A stretch of DNA of 64,000 nt from Metopolophium dirhodum (lineage: Eukaryota > Arthropoda > Insecta > Hemiptera > Aphididae): contig NC_083560.1 of NCBI RefSeq assembly GCF_019925205.1, positions 49,150,270 to 49,214,269 on the forward strand, in the 5' to 3' direction. This document shows, one piece after another, positions 12,501 through 20,900 of the stretch. The position numbers and the translations under genes are program-made. The stretch's first letter is position 1; the number at the start of each line of letters is the position of its first letter. The notes below the pieces were generated by a model, which was given only the letters and a program-made list of their open reading frames with translations, searched no databases and had not been told where the DNA came from.

Positions 12501-15097
12501 TTATAGACATGAATGTATTACATAAAAATATACCTTAAAATGTTAAATATTAATCGGGGCACATTTTAGATACAACAAAAAAAAATCTTAGGTCGTATTT
12601 CGGGTACAACTTACTAATATTCAAGCCACAATTAAGAATTAGACTTTTTTCGCTGTTATCATTGAAGAACAACTACTATGCAGTCCTTATTCGATATATC
12701 AGCTATAGTTATGCGAACTACAACACTTAAAAAATAATATATTTTATCAATTTGTCTTGTCCATTGTCTTACCTTAAACTCACCCTTACTTAGCCACACC
12801 CCCTTGTCTGCTCTACTGATTTCATAAAATACAATTGATTATTATTTAGTAATCCAATTTTATACGAATTTGTGGATACATACAACATTTTTTTGTTACT
12901 GTTCCTGAACAGATATAGATAAGTTATCATAGACACATTTACATAGTTAAAATTTAATTAATACTAATAAATTTATTATTTTTCATTGTTTCTTAGAATT
13001 TAGATTATCATGTTGATCCAAATTTCAGCAACAATTTAAGAGATTACGTAACTGTTATGAAACAAAATATTCCTAATTTAAAAATTGGACTATATGTAAA
13101 TGCAAGCAATATAATATATTACAGTAACGATCAAAATTCTCCAGATTGTAAGTGGATGAGTTTACATTAACAAATTTAATTAAAAATTAATCATATTTTT
13201 AGGGTTTTTTGATATAAGAATGGATTGGTATTTTTACCATACATTTTAAGTACTTACCTACAGACTTATATTATTAATTAATTTTTATTTAATGATATGT
13301 TAAATGTCTTATAATAGGTACCTAAAAATATATTATTCTTATATTATATAAATAAAAATGATGTCTGTGGTTTGGTTGACAGGGTTTGATTTTACTGTAT
13401 TAAATGATTGTATGGACTATTATGTAATCGGGTTTGATAAGTTTAATCCATGCAATGATCATTTTAGAGGTGGAATCGTTCCAGTAAACACCATTTGTGG
13501 TTTCAAAAATTCTTTGGTAATTTTATATCCAACTTCTAAAAAATAAGATGGGTAATTTTTTGTATTTTGCAGACAACATTATCAAACGCTTTATATACTT
13601 CAATGCTTGCAAAGGAAAAAATGTATATTGAATTTTTAGCTAATCCTATACCTAATGATTCACCAGTGCTGCCAGTATGCGCAGTGACTTATCAAAAAGT
13701 ATAAACATAGTTCAATAATTATTTTTTTTTATTAAATATTATTATATTATAATGTGTGAAAAAAAAATCAAACAATATTTCAGATTCTGAATGGAGCGAT
13801 GATTGTATTGGTTTTACAATTAAGTGTAGTTTTTTTTGTCCGTCATCACAGACAAGCAGGAAAAATGCTCATTATTTAAGTTTAGTGTAGTTTCTGGAAG
13901 AGTTTTTGATTTAGTTTTTTATAAACAGGAAATATAAAAAAATATACATTTTTTAAATATTAAATTGAACAAGCTAGATACCAAAAAGCCACAGAAAACG
14001 GAAACGTTAGCAATACCAGTTTTCAATAAAATCGATTTTTTTTATGTTATTAACCGTATATTCTGATCAAATATTATGAATTATTTTAGAATTTCTAGAC
14101 ACGAAATAACTTTCAAATTATTTTGGTTGCTTTCAGCTATTTTAAACTTTAACTCAATTGGTAATATTTATAACGTTAATTATTGAAAAAAAAAACTATT
14201 GCTTATAATTGATATCGATGATGATTACATAAAATATTTCAATATTTAAAAATTACAACTTTGATTTTATTCATATAATAAATCAACGTAGTTTTAAATT
14301 GATACCCCATAATGTTCTTCTTGAAGAACAAATTCTAAAAAATGTATCTTTTATTTAAAGTTACTTGGAAATGACGCACCTAACTAATTCGGTTATGCAA
14401 CTTAGATACAAGTTCCTAACAGATAAGTGATTAATGATAGTATAGTAGAATATTACTTGCCCAAATTTTCTATGCGTTATAAATGTTTTGTTACTATGAA
14501 ATAAATTAGCTATGTACTACTACTACTAATCTGTTTACTTAACAATGCATTTAAATAAACGATATCATTAGTGTTGATCATATTTACGTATTATGCATAG
14601 GTAATAATATTTATTCACCGTGTTAACCATATTATGTCACTTTTCCATATTCAAATAATTGTAATATTTTGTAAAAATGTTTAAAAATTACAGCTCTGTG
14701 AAGATTCTAAGTTAATGAAAACTTGGTGTGCTGATAATCCAGATGCATTCTATGATAAAGTAATATTGTACATAATGCAATGAGATAAATGTTCGAGTTT
14801 CAATATTATTTCTTTTGTTTGTAGGGTAAATTTGCCAAAGAAATATTACACGCACAGGGAATCATAACGAAGTATATCGATACAATTGATCCCACCGCAG
14901 AATGTGCATGTGACTCCAGAAATCAGTTTATAACGTTTAAGATGATGTTACGAGGTTTTTCAGATGCAAACCGTATCACAGATTGTTTAAAGTTAAATAG
15001 TATTGTAGCAGAAGAACCAAAATGTACGGAAGCTTCCACTTCAGCTCCTACATCAAATCCCTACATAAATTATTTATTTGGTTATTTTTTTTCATAA
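6436..15097 (+). CDS. Secreted GH18-like (chitinase-like) protein, 8-exon gene model, 407 aa
   Basis: The joined exons are 6436-6547, 10390-10560, 11031-11221, 12997-13147, 13383-13516, 13573-13698, 14694-14759 and 14825-15097. Every junction is GT-AG and phase-compatible, and the total is 1224 nt, exactly 408 codons including TAA. Residues 1-26 form a signal peptide ending about INA/ADD. The mature part has 14 cysteines. Residues 146-195 (GLILKDLNYIYDG, LDYHV, then LRDYV..MKQNIPNLKIGLYVNA) resemble strands 4-5 of a GH18 barrel, and MDYYVIGFDKFN and KMYIEF resemble later strands. The catalytic DxxDxDxE motif is absent, so chitinase activity is unlikely. The protein could be a lectin-like barrel, a salivary or a cuticle protein. 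Family assignment is by eye from strand-like patterns, while the exon structure is well supported. It probably lies antisense in an intron of the Ig-domain gene. Confidence 0.75.
6826..7561 (+). pseudogene. hAT transposase C-terminal remnant (ZBED5/SCAND3-like) with right terminal repeat
   Basis: An open frame at 7027-7365 encodes about 112 residues with FWLSIQENYPTVSNEAVKML, LPFISLYNCEVGFSAM, IKTKLRSKL, LRLKLTNVE and a final KQLHPSH. This is the conserved C-terminal dimerisation part of the ZBED5/FAM200-like hAT transposase lineage. The N-terminal zinc finger and catalytic core are missing or unrecognisable upstream. After the stop, the sequence at about 7530-7561 ends in AAAAGTTTGGGAACCTCTG, the reverse complement of the common hAT end CAGAGGTTCCCAAACTTTT. 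The element therefore has a 3' end but no matching 5' end nearby. It lies in the first intron of the secreted GH18-like gene. It is not expected to be functional. Confidence 0.75.
7562..10389. other. Intron 1 of the GH18-like gene, right part; repeat-derived
   Basis: This is AT-rich sequence without a recognisable exon. The 7640-8110 and 9580-9730 stretches share phrasing with a dispersed repeat family (TTTCAAA...ATAAATAG..TC...GTCAAAATATTTT), suggesting old copies. A TG-rich patch lies at 8540-8570. No coding feature is supported. Confidence 0.45.
10390..10560 (+). CDS. GH18-like gene, exon 2
   Basis: The acceptor is TTGTTTTCAG just before 10390 and the donor is GTAAGT at 10561. The exon encodes residues 39-94 with four cysteines (SPCMYSG, YYCPVV, IECSSF, VVCNEN), including IYDGVVCNENFEFNP, reminiscent of the first strand of a GH18-type barrel (Y....N). 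In phase 1, out phase 1. It has higher GC and non-random codon use compared with its flanks. Confidence 0.8.
11031..11221 (+). CDS. GH18-like gene, exon 3
   Basis: The acceptor follows a T-rich tract ending TTTACAG, and the donor is GTAAGT at 11222. It encodes residues 96-158: KKLYIYYSHGSLQSWMK matches the third barrel strand region of GH18 proteins (K....SHG), then GLILKDLNYIYDG leads into strand 4. The acidic catalytic cluster expected here is replaced by neutral residues. Confidence 0.82.
12997..13147 (+). CDS. GH18-like gene, exon 4
   Basis: The acceptor is GTTTCTTAG and the donor GTAAGT at 13148. It encodes residues 159-208. LDYHVDPNFSNNLRDYV and MKQNIPNLKIGLYVNA fit the helix that follows GH18 strand 4 and then strand 5 (L.......P.LKIGL). 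It contains no Glu where the GH18 proton donor would lie (the motif would read DGxDxDxE). Confidence 0.83.
13383..13516 (+). CDS. GH18-like gene, exon 5
   Basis: The acceptor is GGTTGACAG and the donor GTAATT at 13517. It encodes residues 210-253, with WFDFTVLNDCMDYYVIGFDK, then NPCNDHF and TICGFKN. The run MDYYVIGFDKFN resembles barrel strand 6 of GH18 proteins. The three cysteines are probably disulphide-bonded in the secretory pathway. The first codon (Trp) is completed across the splice from exon 4. Confidence 0.82.
13573..13698 (+). CDS. GH18-like gene, exon 6
   Basis: After a 56-bp intron (acceptor TTTTGCAG) this exon encodes residues 254-295, ending at GTATAA (donor at 13699). KEKMYIEFLANPIPND resembles strand 7, where GH18 enzymes have a K..iGiP pattern. 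Phase 0 on both sides. The very short upstream intron contrasts with the kilobase introns elsewhere in the gene. Confidence 0.8.
13782..13870 (+). repeat. Dispersed repeat copy (GATTCTGA..GGAGCGATGA family)
   Basis: It reads GATTCTGAATGGAGCGATGA, then TTGTATTGGTTTTACAAT, then a T-rich tract and CATCACAGACA. The same ordered words occur at 41476-41580 and, reverse-complemented, at 32321-32385 and 37581-37650. It lies within intron 6 of the GH18-like gene. It is probably the terminus of an abundant aphid interspersed element; the class is unknown. Confidence 0.65.
14694..14759 (+). CDS. GH18-like gene, exon 7
   Basis: The acceptor is AAAATTACAG and the donor GTAATA at 14760. This 66-nt exon encodes 22 residues, LCEDSKLMKTWCADNPDAFY then DK. 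Two cysteines sit in a short segment of unknown role. Phase 0 on both sides, so it could be skipped without a frameshift. Confidence 0.78.
14825..15097 (+). CDS. GH18-like gene, exon 8 (C-terminus)
   Basis: The acceptor is TTTGTTTGTAG. It encodes residues 318-407 and ends in TAA (15095-15097). GKFAKEILHAQGIITKYIDT leads to ECACD and the last barrel helix region. A Thr/Ser/Pro-rich linker (TEASTSAPTSNP) then ends in a short aromatic tail YINYLFGYFFS. The tail is too short for a standard membrane anchor, but a GPI signal or tail anchoring cannot be excluded. Confidence 0.83.
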   Translation, partial: GKFAKEILHAQGIITKYIDTIDPTAECACDSRNQFITFKMMLRGFSDANRITDCLKLNSIVAEEPKCTEASTSAPTSNPYINYLFGYFFS

Positions 15098-15452
15098 TAG
15101 TTTTTGAAATGCTTGTTGGGTAATTTACTATAGTATATCATGAATTATAACACATTAAAATATGTATTTTCGTGTAGTCATATTATAATATGCAAAAAGC
15201 CTTTCTATTATTATAGAACTATTACTATTATCTATTATTATAGATCTCAACGAATATTGTTTATTACGCCCACAAATAATGTACATTATGCTACATTAAT
15301 GTGTTTTACTTTTAAAAACAATTATTACAATAGATTTTTTTTAATTTTTGGCGATTGTCTAAGACTCGAAAAGCATTACCAAGACTTTTACAAATTCGAT
15401 TGGTACTTATTTACTACTCAGGAATATTTTCATTTGAACAAAGCATGTTATT

Positions 15453-15458
15453 AATAAA
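15453..15458 (+). terminator. AATAAA poly-A signal of the GH18-like gene
   Basis: AATAAA lies 356 bases after the stop codon, with AT-rich sequence following. It is the first canonical hexamer after the stop that I noticed, so the 3'UTR would be about 370 bases. Confidence 0.5.
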
Positions 15459-16339
15459 AATTACAAAATATATTGAAAAACCATGTTTTTAGATTTGAAA
15501 AACAGATTTAATTATACAAAAAATTTTATTAATTTATGAATGTTAGTTTTTAGATTTTGAAAATACGATTCGTTAGAGTAGAAAAAGAAAAGTTATTAGT
15601 AGTATTGAGATATTGCGGAAAACTAAATAATAAAACCAAGACTTGTCCTTTACTCAAATGTGAGATGCCATCTATAGCTGGTTTAAATTGTGTGGTAGTA
15701 AGCGCACTTATAAAACAAGTTAATACAAATTTGGAGAAATAGGGAACTAAGTATCTTCATTCCTAGCTACGATCAGATCATCGGCATTCTATATGGAGAG
15801 TTGGTGGTTAAGCTAAATAGTAAAAGCATTTAATGATATACTGACATATTAATGTGTTATTGAATACTAAATAATATTGTAAATGATCATTAGAAGTTAA
15901 TATTAAAGAACAACAATTATTATTATTATCATTATAAAAATACCACAGATCGCATACCTATAAAAAGTCTATCCTATAATGTTCTTGTACAATCTGTGAG
16001 TATACGCTGTATTATAATTTATTCTGATGACAAAGTTGAGTTATATTCAAAACACACAAAAAGACGATATGGTGCGTTTTCACTTACAGTTGCTCTGTTA
16101 CAGCTATAGTTGTCAACTAATAGTTGAAAACAAATTAATTCGTCAACCATTCGAGGCAAGTTCCAAATATAATATTACGTATATCGTATATAATTGTGTA
16201 GTTACATCACTATAAATACAGAGGGCGAAAAGATCGCAGGAATAAATAAAAACGCGTTTGAAAACTCCAATATACCAGGTCGTCATGACGGTAAAATTGA
16301 CTTCATAAACTTATACTTGGGTCGTAATAAAAACTAGGT
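15459..16339. other. Non-coding, no recognised gene
   Basis: A 61-codon frame without ATG start at 15557-15742 (plus) contains several Cys residues but matches nothing I know. The remainder is AT-rich with an ATT/ATC run near 15920. No exon of the Ig gene was found here. Confidence 0.4.
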
Positions 16340-16467
16340 GGTACTAATACCATACGTACTACAATACCACCGCCACCACTACTACAACTACTAATAATAC
16401 AGCTACTACCTCAGCCTACTGCCACTACGATATACTACCTACTATTACTACTACTGCCACTACTACC
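16340..16467. repeat. Imperfect (ACT/ACC)n trinucleotide-rich tract
   Basis: A run of CTACTACTAC / CCACCACTACTAC-type triplets with interruptions, a degenerate microsatellite directly left of the GC-richer island. No conserved protein is implied. Confidence 0.7.
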
Positions 16468-16479
16468 CACACGCGTTTT

Positions 16480-17060
16480 CCATTTTGCAGGGCTCGGTGT
16501 GTATTCACCGTAATTTGTCGGCCGACCTAATGACTTCCGCGGCCCGCCGCCGCGCGCGAGAGGAACGAAATAATTATTGCACTAGCGGTTGTCCGTCGGC
16601 GAAACGCGGGCAGATCGCACAAAAACGTGCCGAGGAAACGTAGTATAACGGCAAATTACGAATGACCGCAATTTAGGTGTAGTTTTCAATTTACAGAGTT
16701 TTCGTGATAAACATGTAACCGTACTACGCCAACTGCTGCCGTCCCACCGCGATAATAATAATTTTGATCTCTTGCCGGCTGCCACGCGCAAGTTTCCTCC
16801 CCGGATCCCCCGCGCCCCGCCTAACCTAACCTAACCGCGGTGGGGGAAATATATATTTTATCCCTCGCCTAGCCGGCTCACGCATTGTCTGAACGTTATT
16901 CATTGTTTCAAACTAAAAAACGTTCTTCGCTAATCTGTTGGGTCCAATGTGTCCGTTGAAAACTTAAGGCTGGCAATGTAGAAAACGCGATGTTAATGGT
17001 GCCGCGGATATTGTGTGTATTTTACGAGAGTGCATTAATAATATTGTTGTTGTATATTGG
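16480..17060. other. GC-rich, CpG-rich island
   Basis: It stands out against the AT-rich surroundings, with CGGCCCGCCGCCGCGCGCG near 16540, CGTCGGCGAAACGCGGGCAG near 16600, and clusters of CG dinucleotides. It contains three CCTAA units (16820-16836). It could be a promoter or 5' exon region, or an intronic regulatory element of the Ig gene. No open frame in it is convincing. Confidence 0.5.
16820..16836. repeat. Short interstitial telomere-like repeat, (CCTAA)3CC
   Basis: Three exact tandem CCTAA units plus CC. The complement is TTAGG, the canonical arthropod telomere repeat. Three units could arise by chance, though the location inside a GC-rich island is notable. Confidence 0.6.
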
Positions 17061-17177
17061 TAAAATCGATTATTTTAGCGACGAATTTCAGAGGACGCGC
17101 GTTAAGAGTCATCTCAGGTTAGTGTCGATCAAGTGAAAATATGTTTGCAGAAAAACAATAAAAAACATCTAACTTAC

Positions 17178-17275
17178 GTCGGCTTTGGGCTCTGCGTGTA
17201 CTATACAGACGATTTCAGTTTCTTGTCCTTCCACAGTGAATACAATCGATTGTTCTTCTTTGACTTCCGGAGGAT
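17178..17275 (-). CDS. Ig gene exon: start of Ig3
   Basis: The acceptor CAATTTTTTAG precedes 17275 and the donor GTAAGT follows 17178. It encodes PPEVKEEQSIVFTVEGQETE then IVCIVHAEPKAD, with the first Cys of Ig3. The family continues with V.W and a second Cys, which I could not find on the minus strand to the left. The next exon therefore probably lies outside the window. 98 nt, phase 0 exit. Confidence 0.9.
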
Positions 17276-17943
17276 CTAAAAAATTGAAAGTCAAAATCTA
17301 AATAAATCCGAATTTATATACGATGTCATAACATAATACACACGCAAAGTATTTATGATAGTACATAATAATATATTAAATATTAAATTATTCAAGTACA
17401 TTATTACAGTACTTATAACAATTGATATACAACATTCATTTAGAACCATATTAACTCAACAGACATTTCGAAACCGTAATTTAGACATTATTTTGAAATT
17501 TGAGTTTTGCATAATATTATTATCTTATTGTATTTTTAAGCCCTTATAATATAGTCTTATACAGGTACCTACTAATAATTAGTACTTAAATTTTTGTATT
17601 TCAATTATTGAAATACTAATGAGTGTTGCGTTTCGTACTCTAACAGCACTTGGAGCCAACAATGTTTGCAAAAGCAATGCGTACTTATAATATCTGATAA
17701 GACATATTATCGAAGCACCGGAACCGATGTTTATCGTTGACATGTTGTTCAATTTAACCACCAATATAATATTATACCACGTAGGTATTGTATGTATGAC
17801 AAAGTACAATATTATATTATATGGGAACCTCTATATATATATATATAATATATCACATATTATTATGTGGTACGCGATGTTTGTCTTTCCGTTGTATACA
17901 CACGCCCACACATATTATATACAATAATGTATACTCATACACA

Positions 17944-17993
<50 letters not shown>

Positions 17994-20900
17994 GTGAATA
18001 ATAACATATAGTGTTTACGACTTCGTACATGATGTACATAATATATATATTTTTTTTGTGTATAGAAGAATACGTCAGATGACGATTGCGCGCCTCCCCC
18101 ACGACTGCAGGGTCGGCATCCGACCCCGCCGTCGTATAAACCTTAATCAGATAAACCTCGCTGCGAAGTATATATATTCGGTCGAGTCGCAGGCCAAGGT
18201 GAGGGTCGGATCGGGATGTGTGACGAGAAAACGACTTACATATATATATATCGATGAGACGGACGCAGAGTGGGCTCTTCAAATTTTGCGCAAACACACA
18301 AACTTTATACCACTGTCGTGCTCGATACCCCTCGGCCCGCCGACCGCGATGGTTCACGTGCGCGCACTGCAATTTGTAAGTCCTGCACTGCACACTTTCT
18401 CCACGTCGAATTGCACACACACACACCCATATACCTAACCCTCTACATACACACGACATGTTCTGTAATCACGTTATCCTGGCCGTCGTCGGCGATACGA
18501 TACGACTGCGACGGCGGACCGGAGGTAAACAAACTCGCGCGCACACACGTCACGAGCGGGCGCGCGCGGACGATCCTATTTTAACAAAATGTCGATTTGG
18601 AAAAAAATACAAATAGACGAAAATAATATAATATACCGCTCGTCGTTTTTTTTTTTCGTGTATTTATTTGTTTGAGTTTTTTTTTTTTTTTGTATGCTAT
18701 ATTTTTGCAAGAAGAGAAACCGATTCTCGAAAGGGAGAGTTGCGAGAAATTTAAAGAGAACGTTAACGAACTCTTATTGTTTGAAAACAACGGACCACGT
18801 GATTTCTGTAAGAGTATAGCTGATATTAACATTGTTGATTTCATTGGCGTGTGTTTTTTTCCTCCATCCGTTTCCGTTCGATTTTCTTTGCGGAGCAGCA
18901 AAAGAAAATAAGAATAACGATAAATTCCTTCTGGCGTACATTTTCCAGAATAAACAGACGCCGCTGGCATACTTGAGCCCATACGGGTTTTTTCGAATGC
19001 GCTTTTCTGCTTTTCTAAAAACGTCGGGGAAAAAAATTAATTCTCTCTCGCGATATTATTTTCTTTACATTTTTTTTTTTTTTTTTTCATACCATGTCCT
19101 TTTATATTCTCGAAACCGACAGTGACGCCTTTTTTTCCTTCCGTATTACTCTGCATAAATATATATGTATAAGAGTTCTTTTTTTCGGGCTACACACACA
19201 AACGCATCATAATAACTCGCGCGTTACACATTCGCGTACAATATCATATACATATCGCATTCACGTAATATTATCGTCCCAATAGTTACAAACAACGGTA
19301 CGCTATTTTCAGCCTTCAGAACTCGGTTTCAAATACTTGTTTGAACATTATTGTCCGCCCACGTGGTGGTGTTGTGTGTGTGTGCGTTTGTGCAGAGTGC
19401 ATATTACGTTAAAACACAAAATGTCAAATAAAACTACGAGACAGGGTGTATATATATATATACATATAGTGTGAACGAGGAGACGGTTTACGTGCGGGGG
19501 TGGGCCCGCAGTAAGTTTATGCACAGTTTAAACAATAAACAAAGTTTTTATCTTTTGATACTTATTATATTATGTCGTGATGGATGTTTCTGTTTGTGTG
19601 TTATAATTGTGTGTGTATTTTTGTTTTCGTTTAAAGTCGAATATATACTATCAAAAATGCGCGATTATTTACCTGCCTTTTCTACGTTCGGGCAAACGAC
19701 ACTATATTTTCTACTTCTGTAATATGTACAGTGAAGTATCTACACGACGTAATAAGGGTTGTGAAATAAAAACAACCGCTAACTCTATGAACATTAAAAG
19801 CGTATATAATTAATAAGTTATGCAAATTTTTTGGGTATTTCAAAATTAGTTTTCCTGCAGGTCGTATAAAATATATAAACTAGATAAAATTCAAACATAA
19901 ATAATTAATGTTATGATATAAACCTAATATACGTTATGTGAATACCGCGTTGTTTTTGACCGCTCGTGGACAAGATAACACAAACCACGACAATGTTCGA
20001 GTTAGTTTTTTCTTCACGCCCACGACAAACCGTCTGGCCACTTTTTTTTTTGTTTCATTAGGTAACATTATATTTTTAAACCACGACCAACGTGACTTCA
20101 GTGCAATTTTATTATTATATTGTATATGATAAGTACGTGGTTTTTTTATACTTTTAGCTTCGGTTATGACGGTCAAAAACGAGTTATTATATTATACTGT
20201 TTTTCTGTTTTTATTCAAACGTTTCGGGAGGGTGTGCCTACACTTTACGGCGAGTCTGATAACCGCGAAAGCTGCGTATTAGGCGCAGACACCCGGATGG
20301 ACGTCAAGTGCTCGTTGCATATTTCATCGGGCGGAATACACCTAGCCGAGCGTATTCACCGCAGCCAAATCCTTATGAATTTTTATTAGTGACGGATTTT
20401 CTCCGCGCACGTGTCTTGTCGCATTTCTGTTACGAGACGTGTTCTCACGCCAATGATTCCATTATCCGCCTTCGTGTATAATTAATATCGGCAACAATGG
20501 AAAAGTTTAATTGCCTTGTTCGGGGAACGCCGAAAATACCCGTTTCCTTCCCGGAGTACAATAGGAATTACAATACATAAATACGCTTCCACCGTGAACT
20601 CAAAACGAAATTTTACCGCGAATCAAATATAATATATTAAAACACCGGGGTATAATAATTGCTCCGTAACCCACATTATAATACTGAATTGTAACCGCGG
20701 CAGAAAATAACCGAACAGGGACCCAGTTTTACTGTATTGGGTTTATTGTCAAAAATGTAAATACACTTAGAGATGTAGGGAAGAGCTTGAATTTGAAAAA
20801 AAAAATCCGTCTTATGTTACTTAGAATTAAAACGTTATACAAGTTTTGCGATTATCGTTATTCAGAATTAAAACGTTATACAAGATTTGTGTTTATCGTT

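Noticed and set aside
16582..16791. Minus-strand frame tested as the missing exon completing Ig3
   Set aside because: It has no Trp/Cys spacing of an Ig domain and no phase-0 acceptor followed by V.W.
17935..18459. 174-codon minus-strand open frame, the longest in the window
   Set aside because: It runs through the CA microsatellite (giving a Cys-Val repeat) and a CpG-rich island where stops are rare. It shows no domain and no splice context, and opposite-strand frames are equally open.
18581..19125. Overlapping frames rich in Phe/Lys on both strands
   Set aside because: They come from long poly-T/poly-A runs and lack any conserved motif.
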